Assembly: GCA_034440355.1 (NCBI GenBank)
Contig: JAWXBY010000078.1
Span: 1 to 14,062, forward strand
Source of the DNA: SZUA-430 sp034440355
GTDB taxonomy: Bacteria; Pseudomonadota; Alphaproteobacteria; Micropepsales; Micropepsaceae
Length of the DNA: 14,062 nucleotides
Direction of reading: 5' to 3'
The notes under the pieces were generated by a model. It did not search any database, was not told the origin of the DNA, and saw only the letters and a program-made list of their open reading frames with translations. Of the stretch, positions 1 through 7,200 are shown piece by piece (the stretch's first letter is position 1; every line of letters starts with the position of its first letter). The position numbers and the translations under genes are program-made.

Positions 1-1686
1 CCGGCGCCGGGCACTCCAACCGTCGAAGAGCCCGCGACACCCGCTGAACCCGGCGCACCCGTCGAAGAAACGCTGCCCGACAAATTCGGCGCCCCCCAAG
101 GCCCACGCGTGACGATGACGGGCTTGAGCGCGATCGATCCCGCAGGCGCAGGCCTCATCAACGCCGGCAACGGCGGCTTCGCAGCGACGCTCTGGTCGGG
201 CAGCCCGCGCACCTCGGTCACCGCGCGCATTCCGCAACTGCCCGCCGCGCCGAACTCGCCGGCGATGCAGAACCTCACGCGCCGCTTGCTGCTGACGTCG
301 GCGCAGCCGCCCGCAGGCACTGCGCCGCCCGACGAGCCATCGTTCCTCGCGCTGCGCCTGTCGAAAATTCTCGCGAGCGGATGGCTCGACGAATCCGCGA
401 TGCTCGCCGCCCAAAGCGCACGCGACGATTCTTTCGCGCGCCAAACCGCGGCCGAGGCGCTGCTTCTGCAAGGTCGCGACGGCGACGCCTGCAGCGACGC
501 GACGTCCCTGCGCCAATCGGCGAGCGAACCCTATTGGCTGAAACTGCGCGTCCTTTGCTACATCCTCGCGCAAGACACATCGGCCGCCGCGTTGACGCTC
601 GATGTGATGCGCGAACGCGGCGTCCAAGACGATGCCTTCTTCTCTCTCGCCGGCGCACTCGCCGAAGGCGCCGCGGCGCCGCAGGTCGCAGCATTGCCGA
701 AGCCCACGGGCTTGCATCTCGCGCTGCTGCGTCACGCCAACAAGACAGCGCCCGCGAACCTCGCCGCGTGGGTGCCCGCAACAGCGCTGCTGTCGCAGTC
801 GACCGATCCCGACGTCCGGCTGACCGCGTCCGAACGCGCGGCCGCCGCAGGCCTGCTGCCCGCCGATCAACTGCGCATGGCCTACGAAGCCGAGGTATTC
901 ACCCCCGACCAACTCGACGACCCGGAAGAGTGGGCGGCAAAGCTCTCGCCCGCCCGTGTCAACGCGCTCTATTTCCAAGCGATCACCAAGCGCACGCTGC
1001 CCGCAGCACGCGCCGCGGCCTTCGCCGCCGCTCTGCAACGCGCGGAGTCGCAAAACCGCTTCGCCCTCTTCGCGCAGCTCTCCGACGACCTCGCGCTGCA
1101 AATCCAGGCATCGCCACAAACGGCCTGGCTTGCCCCGTATGTCGAGCGGGTCTTGCTGCAAAGCGGCCGTGACAAGGCGACGGAGCAATGGCTCATCGCG
1201 CTCAACTCGCCGTCGGATGCGCCGACCGTGAACGCCATCCAGATCCATCTCGCCATCGCGCGCCCGACCACGGAGAACATCGCCCGCCTGCAAGGCGCGA
1301 TGACGTGGCTCGGCCAGAACGCACTCCAGCCCGGCGGCGCCAAGGATTGGCTCATGGACCGCGCGACGCGCGAGATTCCGCTGCTCGAAGCGCTGGGTTA
1401 TGTGGTGCCGCCCGATGCGCAATGGGCCGTCTCGGCGACGACCGCCGGCGTCGTGCCCTCAGGTCCCGCAGCCGAAGCGCTCATCGCACTCACCCGCACG
1501 GCGCAAGAAGGCCGCGTCGGCGAAACGGTGCTGAACGCTCTCGTGGCGATGGGACCGGGTGGCCCGACACGCGCGCAAGGGCAAACGGTGGCGCGCGTCG
1601 TGAAGGCGCTCATGGCGGTCGGCTTGCGCAACGAAGCGCGGGCGATCGCGACCGAAGCCGTCCTCGGCAGCCCCATGCGCAAATGA
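1..1686 (+). CDS. Unrecognised alanine-rich helical protein, 3' part, upstream of xerD
   Basis: The reading frame is open from base 1 to a TGA at 1684-1686, so the true start lies upstream of the window. The first in-frame ATG is at 109, but the preceding codons encode a proline/glutamate/alanine-rich stretch (PAPGTPTVEEPATPAEPG) that reads like a disordered linker of the same protein. The rest is alanine- and leucine-rich and appears almost wholly alpha-helical, resembling repeat-type helical proteins. I see no catalytic motif, and no membrane segment in the visible part. Its stop codon overlaps the xerD start (ATGA, 1683-1686), so the two are probably translationally coupled. I do not recognise the family. 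Large helical proteins of this type are sometimes labelled antifreeze-like in alphaproteobacteria because of their alanine content, which says nothing about function. The coding call is strong; the function is unknown. Confidence 0.85.
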   Translation, partial: PAPGTPTVEEPATPAEPGAPVEETLPDKFGAPQGPRVTMTGLSAIDPAGAGLINAGNGGFAATLWSGSPRTSVTARIPQLPAAPNSPAMQNLTRRLLLTSAQPPAGTAPPDEPSFLALRLSKILASGWLDESAMLAAQSARDDSFARQTAAEALLLQGRDGDACSDATSLRQSASEPYWLKLRVLCYILAQDTSAAALTLDVMRERGVQDDAFFSLAGALAEGAAAPQVAALPKPTGLHLALLRHANKTAPANLAAWVPATALLSQSTDPDVRLTASERAAAAGLLPADQLRMAYEAEVFTPDQLDDPEEWAAKLSPARVNALYFQAITKRTLPAARAAAFAAALQRAESQNRFALFAQLSDDLALQIQASPQTAWLAPYVERVLLQSGRDKATEQWLIALNSPSDAPTVNAIQIHLAIARPTTENIARLQGAMTWLGQNALQPGGAKDWLMDRATREIPLLEALGYVVPPDAQWAVSATTAGVVPSGPAAEALIALTRTAQEGRVGETVLNALVAMGPGGPTRAQGQTVARVVKALMAVGLRNEARAIATEAVLGSPMRK

Positions 1687-2606
1687 GCCGGCCCGACCTG
1701 CACAATCTCGAAACGTTTCTGGAAATGCTGAGCGCGGAGCGCGGCGCCGCGATCCACACGCTCGACGCCTACCGCCGCGACCTCCTCGACTACGCCGGCT
1801 TCCTGAAGAAGCGCGGCCGCTCGCTGACCAACGGATCGGCGGCCGACGTGCGCGGCTATCTCGAAACGCTCTCGTCGGCCGGACTGAAAGCCTCGACCCA
1901 AGCGCGCCGCCTCTCTGCGATGCGCCAACTCCACCGTTTCCTTCTGGATGAAGACATCCGCGCCGACGACCCAACGTCGGCCGTCGAGTCGCCCAAGCGC
2001 GCACGTCCGCTGCCCAAGGTCGTCACCGAGGCGCAGACCCAGTCGATCATCGACGCCGCGGCAAGTTTGGAAGGCCCCGAAGCGATCCGCCTGCTCTGCA
2101 TCGTCGAACTTCTCTACGCGTCGGGCCTACGCGTCTCGGAACTCGTCTCGCTGCCGCTGGTCGCCGTCTCGGGCGAACGCCGCACGATCCTCGTCAAAGG
2201 CAAGGGTGGACGAGAACGCCTCGTGCCGCTGGGCGCACCGGCGCGCGAAGCGATCACCGCCTATCTCAAAGTCCGCGCCCGCTTCCTGCCAAAGCTTGAG
2301 CGCGCGCAGCGTTACCTGTTCTGCTCGCGCGGCGTCGAGGGCTACCTCACGCGCCGCCGCGTCGCACAGCTGATGAAAGATCTGGCAGTCAAGGCAGGCG
2401 TCGATCCGCGCAAGCTGTCGCCGCACGTCCTGCGCCACGCTTTCGCCAGCCACTTGGTTGCGCACGGTGCAGACCTACGCAGCGTGCAGCAATTGCTGGG
2501 TCACGCCGACATCGCGACGACTCAGATCTACACCCACGTCCAGGATGAAAGATTAAGGAAGTTGGTCGCGGAAAAGCATCCCCTGGCGGTTCGGCGGAAA
2601 CGTTGA
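1683..2606 (+). CDS. xerD: Site-specific tyrosine recombinase XerD
   Basis: A 307-residue tyrosine recombinase. With XerC it resolves chromosome dimers at the dif site near the terminus during FtsK-driven division. An N-terminal SAM-like core-binding domain (about residues 1-100) precedes the catalytic domain. All catalytic residues are visible: R150 (in ASGLRVSEL), K174 (in KGKGGRERLVPL), H248 and R251 (in HVLRHAF), H274 (in LLGHADI) and the nucleophile Y283 (in TQIYTHV). Spacing matches E. coli XerD (R148, K172, H244, R247, H270, Y279). The ATG at 1683 was chosen because it overlaps the upstream stop by four bases and starts the domain at the usual place. The frame stays open back to 1188, but that extension is an arginine-rich shadow of the upstream gene. 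Normal length and housekeeping context argue against a phage integrase; XerC is the main alternative, less likely from the motif wording and C-terminal tail. Confidence 0.92.
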   Translation: MSRPDLHNLETFLEMLSAERGAAIHTLDAYRRDLLDYAGFLKKRGRSLTNGSAADVRGYLETLSSAGLKASTQARRLSAMRQLHRFLLDEDIRADDPTSAVESPKRARPLPKVVTEAQTQSIIDAAASLEGPEAIRLLCIVELLYASGLRVSELVSLPLVAVSGERRTILVKGKGGRERLVPLGAPAREAITAYLKVRARFLPKLERAQRYLFCSRGVEGYLTRRRVAQLMKDLAVKAGVDPRKLSPHVLRHAFASHLVAHGADLRSVQQLLGHADIATTQIYTHVQDERLRKLVAEKHPLAVRRKR

Positions 2607-2632
2607 CTTAAGCCTGTCCGCAGGCCTAGCTT
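2603..2632 (+). promoter_or_regulatory. Candidate promoter for the CoA ester lyase gene
   Basis: TTGACT (2603-2608) overlaps the xerD stop codon and is followed after 18 bases by TAGCTT (2627-2632). The -35 is good and the -10 mediocre. Between them sits a perfect 5-bp dyad, GCCTG-TCCG-CAGGC (2612-2625), which could be an operator or simply a hairpin. A start near 2640 would give a leader of about 55 bases. This is pattern matching only. Confidence 0.3.
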
Positions 2633-2651
2633 CCGCCCTCTTTTCCGAGGG
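2612..2651 (+). terminator. Two small hairpins after xerD, possible weak terminator
   Basis: The 89-base gap between xerD and the lyase gene holds two short hairpins: GCCTG/CAGGC with a 4-base loop (2612-2625) and CCCTC/GAGGG with a 6-base TTTTCC loop (2636-2651). Neither is followed by a run of T, so intrinsic termination is doubtful. The first overlaps the candidate promoter spacer, so the two readings compete. Confidence 0.2.
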
Positions 2652-2695
2652 GGCCCCACGTCGATGCGCGTCGCTCTGAGTACGGGGCTTGAGAG

Positions 2696-3682
2696 ATGAG
2701 CTTCACCACTGTTGAGCGGCAGCCGCCGCGTCTCAATCGTTCGCAACTTTTCTGTCCGGGCGTGCGTCCCGCGCTGTTCGAAAAGGCCGCGACCGGCGAC
2801 GCCGACGTGATCTGCCTCGATCTCGAAGACAGCGTCGCCCCCGCCGACAAACCGCAAGCGCGCGCCAACGTCATTCAGGCGCTGAAGACGCAAAACTTCG
2901 GCACCAAGTCGATCTCGGTCCGCATCAACGGACTCGATACGCAGTGGTGCTACCGCGATGTCGTCGACATCATGGAGCAGGCGGGCGAACGCCTCGACCT
3001 CATCATGATCCCGAAGGTCGGCGTCCCCGCCGACGTCTACGCGATCGACATGCTGGTGTCGCAGATCGAGATGGCGGTCGGCCGCAAGAAGCCGGTGAAG
3101 TTCGAAGTCATCATCGAAAGCGTCCACGGCCTCAACAACTGCGAAGCGATCGCCGGTTCGTCGAAGCGTCTCGAGTCGCTCCATTTCGGCTCGGCCGACT
3201 ACGCCGCTTCCGCCGGGATGCGCACCACCAACATCGGTGGTTCGAACCGCGACTACGTCGTGCTGACTGACGCCGACGGCAACGGCAAGCGCGATACGCA
3301 CTGGTCAGACCTCTGGCACTATTCGGCCTTCCGGATGGTGGCCGCCGCCCGCGCGCACGGCCTGCGGCCCATCGACGGCCCCTTCGGCGACTACTCGGAC
3401 GAGGCAGGCTTTATCGCGCAGGCCAAGCGCTCCGCCGTCCTCGGCTGCGAAGGCAAATGGGCGATCCACCCCAGCCAGGTCGCGCCCGCGAACCAGGTCT
3501 TCACGCCGCCCGCCGACGAAGTCGAACGCGCCGAAGCAATCCTTGCGGCCATGAAAGACGGCGCGCAAAAAGGCATGGGCGCCGTCGCGCTGAAGGGCAA
3601 GTTGATAGATTTGGCTTCCATCCGCCAAGCGGAGGTGATCGTCGGTCAGATGCGCATGATCCGCGAGCGAACGAAGAGCTAG
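2696..3682 (+). CDS. mcl1: L-malyl-CoA/beta-methylmalyl-CoA lyase-type CoA ester lyase (HpcH/HpaI family)
   Basis: A 328-residue TIM-barrel lyase of the HpcH/HpaI/citrate lyase beta family. Enzymes of the Mcl1 subgroup reversibly split L-malyl-CoA to acetyl-CoA and glyoxylate, and beta-methylmalyl-CoA to propionyl-CoA and glyoxylate, serving the ethylmalonyl-CoA route of acetate assimilation. Visible motifs are LDLEDSVAP (41-49), RINGLD with R76, IMIPKVG, FEVIIES with E141, GSADYAAS with D168, DGPFGDYSDE and GKWAIHPSQV. R76, E141 and D168 fall at the same numbers I recall for active-site residues of the Rhodobacter sphaeroides enzyme, and the wording of the flanking motifs is very similar. 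The ATG at 2696 follows only a weak purine-rich stretch. It is cytoplasmic. Possible alternatives are malyl-CoA thioesterase (Mcl2) or another CoA ester lyase. No other ethylmalonyl-CoA pathway gene is in the window. Kup starts 19 bases downstream, so the two may be co-transcribed. Confidence 0.8.
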   Translation: MSFTTVERQPPRLNRSQLFCPGVRPALFEKAATGDADVICLDLEDSVAPADKPQARANVIQALKTQNFGTKSISVRINGLDTQWCYRDVVDIMEQAGERLDLIMIPKVGVPADVYAIDMLVSQIEMAVGRKKPVKFEVIIESVHGLNNCEAIAGSSKRLESLHFGSADYAASAGMRTTNIGGSNRDYVVLTDADGNGKRDTHWSDLWHYSAFRMVAAARAHGLRPIDGPFGDYSDEAGFIAQAKRSAVLGCEGKWAIHPSQVAPANQVFTPPADEVERAEAILAAMKDGAQKGMGAVALKGKLIDLASIRQAEVIVGQMRMIRERTKS

Positions 3683-3701
3683 GCAGCGGCCCCCTGCTGC
3701 G

Positions 3702-5597
3702 ATGACCTCCATGGAAGCAACCGCCCCCGACGCCAAAGTGCAAGCCGCGCGCCATCGCGTGCTGGCGATGGCGGCATTGGGCGTCGTCTTCGGCGACATC
3801 GGCACCAGCCCGCTCTACATGATGCGCGAGACGCTGGGGACGACCGGCGGCCTTCAGCTGAACGAGCAGTCGGTCTTCGGCGTCCTGTCGCTGGCGTTCT
3901 GGTCGCTGATGATCATCGTCTCGATCAAGTACTGCGTTTTCATCATGCGCGCCGACAACAAGGGCGAAGGCGGCGTGCTCTCGCTGGCCTCGCTCGCACT
4001 GCGCGCGGGCCACTCCACGCCGCGCCGCCGCCGCGTGATTTCGTTCCTGGCGCTCTTGGGCCTCGCGCTCTTCTACGGCGACGCGTTGATCACGCCGTCT
4101 GTGTCGGTCCTCTCCGCCGTCGAAGGCCTTTCCGTCGCCACCGATGCGTTCGACAGCTTCGTCGTCCCGATCGCGACGGTCATTCTCGTCCTGCTTTTCC
4201 TGTTTCAAAGCCGCGGCACCCACGGTGTCGGCCGTCTCTTCGGCCCGGTCATGGCGCTCTGGTTCGTCGTCCTGGGGCTCCTCGGTTTCATTGAGATCTT
4301 TGAACGCCCGGACGTCCTTGCGGCTATCATCCCGTTCTACGCCGTGGACCTCATCGTCGCGCATCCGTGGACCGCGTTCGTCGCCATGGGCTCGGTCGTG
4401 TTGTGTGTGACCGGCGCTGAGGCGCTCTACGCCGACATGGGTCACTTTGGCAGGGGCCCGATCCGTACCGCCTGGATCGGCGTCTCGGTCTGTCTCGTGC
4501 TCAATTATTTCGGCCAGGGTGCGCTGCTGCTCGAAGACCCCACGGCCCTGGACAATCCGTTCTACAAATTGGCGCCCGGCTGGGCGCTCTACCCGATGGT
4601 TGCGCTGTCGACCTGCGCCACGGTCATCGCCTCGCAAGCCGTGATCTCAGGCGTCTTCTCATTGACGCGCCAAGCGATCCAGCTCGGCTATCTGCCGCGC
4701 ATGGACATCCGCCACACCTCGGCGACCGAGATGGGCCAGATCTACATCCCGCAGATCAATTGGCTCTTGATGGCCGGCGTCGCCGCCATCGTCATCACCT
4801 TCGGCACGTCGAGCGCCTTGACCCACGCCTACGGCCTCGCCGTCACCGGCGCGATGACCATCGACACGATTCTGGGCGCGATCGTCGCGCGCTGGCTGTG
4901 GGGTTGGAATCGCTGGCTGACCTACGCGGTCTTCGGCGCCTTCTTCATCGTCGACTTCACGTTCTTCGCGTCCAACACGCTGAAGATCCCGACCGGCGGC
5001 TGGTTCCCCATCGTCGCCGCGATCGCGTGCCTGATGGCCTTCCGTATCTGGAACCGCGGCCGCGAAATCCTGTTATCGAAGCTCTACCGCGACGCCATGC
5101 CGATGCGTGAGTTCTTGCAGTCGTGGGACCGTACGACCGAGCGCGTCAGCGGCACCGCCGTCTTCATGACCTCGAACCCGACGGTCGTCCCGACCGCCTT
5201 CCTCCATAACCTCAAGCACAACCACGTGGTCCATGAACGCGTTGTGCTGATGAAGGTGATGATGGAGGACATCCCCCGCGTGGCCGACGCCAACCGCATC
5301 GAAATCGAAAAGCTCGGCAAGGGTTTCCACAGCGTCATCGTCCACTACGGCTTCATCGATCGCCCGGACGTGCCCCGTGCGCTGGAACTCTGCCGCCAAT
5401 TCGGCCTGTCGTTCGATCTGATGCAGACGACGTTCTTCCTCGGCCGCGAAACCCTGATCCCGGCCAGCCGCTCTGAACTCCGCCGCTGGCAAGCCGCCAT
5501 CTTCATCGCCATGCAGGCGACCGCATTGTCCGCCACGCGCTTCTTCCGCATTCCGGCGAACCGCGTCGTCGAAATGGGCACCCAGGTCGAAATCTAG
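3702..5597 (+). CDS. kup: Low-affinity potassium uptake transporter Kup
   Basis: A 631-residue inner-membrane K+ transporter (KUP/HAK/KT family, probably a proton symporter), close to the 622 residues of E. coli Kup. The N-terminal signature GDIGTSPLY is at residues 31-39, followed by the SLAFWSLMIIVSIKY and NKGEGGVLSL segments typical of the family. About twelve hydrophobic helices span residues 20-455. The C-terminal cytoplasmic domain carries the usual MTSNPTVVPTAFLHNLKHN stretch and ends in NRVVEMGTQVEI, a typical Kup terminus, so the gene is complete. There is no good Shine-Dalgarno sequence before the ATG at 3702 or the in-frame ATG at 3711. Instead a GCAGC/GCTGC hairpin (3683-3700) abuts the start, so the exact start is uncertain by three codons. 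The gene lies 19 bases after the lyase gene; a functional link between them is not evident. Confidence 0.95.
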   Translation: MTSMEATAPDAKVQAARHRVLAMAALGVVFGDIGTSPLYMMRETLGTTGGLQLNEQSVFGVLSLAFWSLMIIVSIKYCVFIMRADNKGEGGVLSLASLALRAGHSTPRRRRVISFLALLGLALFYGDALITPSVSVLSAVEGLSVATDAFDSFVVPIATVILVLLFLFQSRGTHGVGRLFGPVMALWFVVLGLLGFIEIFERPDVLAAIIPFYAVDLIVAHPWTAFVAMGSVVLCVTGAEALYADMGHFGRGPIRTAWIGVSVCLVLNYFGQGALLLEDPTALDNPFYKLAPGWALYPMVALSTCATVIASQAVISGVFSLTRQAIQLGYLPRMDIRHTSATEMGQIYIPQINWLLMAGVAAIVITFGTSSALTHAYGLAVTGAMTIDTILGAIVARWLWGWNRWLTYAVFGAFFIVDFTFFASNTLKIPTGGWFPIVAAIACLMAFRIWNRGREILLSKLYRDAMPMREFLQSWDRTTERVSGTAVFMTSNPTVVPTAFLHNLKHNHVVHERVVLMKVMMEDIPRVADANRIEIEKLGKGFHSVIVHYGFIDRPDVPRALELCRQFGLSFDLMQTTFFLGRETLIPASRSELRRWQAAIFIAMQATALSATRFFRIPANRVVEMGTQVEI

Positions 5598-5626
5598 CTG
5601 CCGGACCGCGCCGTTGGCGCTAACAT
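5598..5626 (+). promoter_or_regulatory. Weak Caulobacter-like promoter candidate before the first DUF695-RraB gene
   Basis: CTGCCGG (5598-5604), 13 bases, then GCTAACAT (5618-5625) approximates the Caulobacter housekeeping pattern TTGACGS-N10-14-GCTANAWC with several mismatches. The -10-like element ends about 7 bases before the ATG at 5633, and no Shine-Dalgarno sequence is visible, so a leaderless transcript is possible. A GCGCC-GTT-GGCGC hairpin (5608-5620) overlaps it. Co-transcription from kup is the alternative. Confidence 0.22.
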
Positions 5627-5632
5627 CGCGCC

Positions 5633-6400
5633 ATGGAAGAAAAGTGGGATTTCTATTTCGCAAAGATCGACGGCGACATCGCCTCGATCTTCGTCAACCT
5701 CAGCATGGAAGACCTCGCGCCCGTTCCGCGGCTGACGCAGATGGTCGTGCTGCGCCTCACCATGCGCGACCCTCGAGACGACGGTCTGTCGAGTGAGGAC
5801 GAATACGCCGCGCTCTCGCTCATTGACGAAGCGCTCTACAACGAAATCTGCACGAAGCAGAACGCCGTCTATGTCGGCAGAGTGACCTACGCCGGCCTTC
5901 GCGATTTCTACTACTACGCCGCCGACCCCGGCGCGGCCGGCAAAGCCGCCGCCAGGGCCATGCACGAAATTCCCGACTACAAGTTCGAAATCCTGTCGCA
6001 GCCCGATGCCGACTGGTCCACGTTCAAGAACTTTCTGCTGCCCTCGCCTAAAGACCGCCAGCGCATGGGCAACCGCAGCGCCTCCGACCAACTACGCGAC
6101 AGCGGCGACCCACTGACCGAAGCGCGCGAGATCGACCACTGGGCCTACTTCCCGACGCCCGCCGCCCGTGACGCCTTCGTGTCGAAAACGACGGCGATCG
6201 GCTACCAACTCCGCAACGCGCTGGAGCCCGACCCCGCAACCGACGGCACAGCCTTCGGCGCGCAAATCTATCGCTCCGACATTCCGGGCAGCGAATTGTT
6301 CGACGCCATCACCGCCGAACTCTCCAAACTCGCGCAGGAATGCGACGGCAGCTACGACGGCTGGGAATCGCCCGTGAAAGAAGCGAAGGGGCTGCAGTGA
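5633..6400 (+). CDS. DUF695-like and RraB-like two-domain protein, copy 1
   Basis: A 255-residue soluble protein with no signal peptide or membrane segment. Residues about 1-135 look like a DUF695 domain (W-x2-Y-x3-I-x-G start, SIFVNL at 18-23, YVGRVTYAGLRDFYYY at 80-95). Residues about 155-250 look like the RraB family: DHWAYF at 168-173, an alternating helical stretch, and the terminal GSYDGWE at 239-245, which corresponds to the YDGWG of E. coli RraB. RraB binds RNase E in gammaproteobacteria and inhibits it; whether this family does so is not established and I infer only a possible role. The ATG at 5633 has no visible Shine-Dalgarno sequence. It lies 35 bases after kup and overlaps its paralogue downstream by four bases. 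Domain calls are made by eye from motif wording. Confidence 0.82.
   Translation: MEEKWDFYFAKIDGDIASIFVNLSMEDLAPVPRLTQMVVLRLTMRDPRDDGLSSEDEYAALSLIDEALYNEICTKQNAVYVGRVTYAGLRDFYYYAADPGAAGKAAARAMHEIPDYKFEILSQPDADWSTFKNFLLPSPKDRQRMGNRSASDQLRDSGDPLTEAREIDHWAYFPTPAARDAFVSKTTAIGYQLRNALEPDPATDGTAFGAQIYRSDIPGSELFDAITAELSKLAQECDGSYDGWESPVKEAKGLQ
6386..6399 (+). promoter_or_regulatory. Ribosome binding site and GTG start of the second DUF695-RraB gene
   Basis: AAGGGG (6386-6391) lies five bases before GTG (6397-6399), which overlaps the TGA of the preceding gene as GTGA. The same frame has an ATG at 6340, but that would put 19 shadow codons inside the upstream gene, so the GTG is preferred. Confidence 0.6.
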
Positions 6401-7200
6401 CCAGTGGCGTCTGGTGGTTCATCCGACGATGGCTACCGTTGCGCAAGGCAAACGAGCGTTGGGAGTCTTATTTCTCCCGGATCAACGATCAGGTCGGCTC
6501 CATCTTCGTCAACATGGCGTTGGAAAAGGGCCTGCCCAGCGCCGGCCGTGATCATCTCGTTCAGCTTCGCGTTACCGCCCGTGCGCTCGGCCCCAACGGC
6601 TTTCCGAGCGCGGGCGACCTCGACAAATTTGCGGCGCAGATGAAGGCGATCCAGACTGAGATCAACCGCGTCGGGGGCGCGATATACGTCGGCCACATAA
6701 CTTATGGGGGTTTGCGAGAGTCCTTTTGGTACGCGCAGAAACCGAGCAGTGTCGAAGATGCTGTACGGCGAGGAATGCGCACGTTTCAAGATTACGATTT
6801 TATGCTGTCGTCGCGACCAGAACCAAATTGGGAAACATATCGCAACGTCCTCCTTCCATCGCCACACGAACGCCGGCTCCTCGACAATAGCGGCGTCTAT
6901 GATGCGCTTAGAAAGGAGGGCGATGCGTTAGACGAAGCACGCGAAGTAGATCACTGGGCGTACTTTCCGACGGCCGATGCGAGAAACGAATTCGTGAAGC
7001 GTTTGCCGAGCGGATACGCGCTGCGTGGCACAACGAATCCAAATCACACGCCCGCGCATACAGACTACGGCGCTCGCGTTTTTCACACGTCCGTTCCAGG
7101 CGATGAACTGGACGCAGCTACGATTGAGCTTTTCGATCTAGCGAAAGAGACGGGTGGCGAGTACGACGGTTGGGAATGCCCAATTGTCAAGACACGCTAG
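6397..7200 (+). CDS. DUF695-like and RraB-like two-domain protein, copy 2
   Basis: A 267-residue paralogue of the preceding gene from a GTG start. It has an extra N-terminal stretch of about 18 residues (TSGVWWFIRRWLPLRKA), tryptophan- and arginine-rich and possibly membrane-contacting. After it the same order of motifs appears: RWESYFSRI, SIFVNM (35-40), YVGHITYGGLRESFWY (97-112), NVLLPSPHERR, EAREVDHWAYF (180-190) and GGEYDGWE (253-260). The two proteins are clearly homologous along their whole length but far from identical, so this is an old duplication or a separate acquisition. Codon use differs from its neighbours: several stretches after about 6660 are much less GC-rich (about 40% by hand count at 6781-6840). 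It ends on a CTAG whose other strand is the stop of the convergent sigma factor gene. Role in RNA turnover is inference only. Confidence 0.82.
   Translation: MTSGVWWFIRRWLPLRKANERWESYFSRINDQVGSIFVNMALEKGLPSAGRDHLVQLRVTARALGPNGFPSAGDLDKFAAQMKAIQTEINRVGGAIYVGHITYGGLRESFWYAQKPSSVEDAVRRGMRTFQDYDFMLSSRPEPNWETYRNVLLPSPHERRLLDNSGVYDALRKEGDALDEAREVDHWAYFPTADARNEFVKRLPSGYALRGTTNPNHTPAHTDYGARVFHTSVPGDELDAATIELFDLAKETGGEYDGWECPIVKTR

Noticed and set aside
1188..1682. In-frame extension of xerD upstream to an ATG at 1188
   Set aside because: The extra 165 residues are arginine-rich shadow sequence of the upstream gene, and the ATG at 1683 gives the normal XerD length with an ATGA overlap.
1683..2606. 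xerD read as a phage or island integrase
   Set aside because: Length, motif spacing and the terminal segment match housekeeping XerD, and no attachment-site repeat, tRNA or phage gene is nearby.
3501..4637. Minus-strand open frame of 378 codons
   Set aside because: It lies opposite the lyase and kup genes, and its product is dominated by Asp, Glu, Arg and His, as expected for the antisense of a GC-rich gene.
5608..5620. GCGCC-GTT-GGCGC hairpin as a kup terminator
   Set aside because: The stem is 5 bp with a 3-base loop and no following T-run, and the next gene starts 13 bases later.
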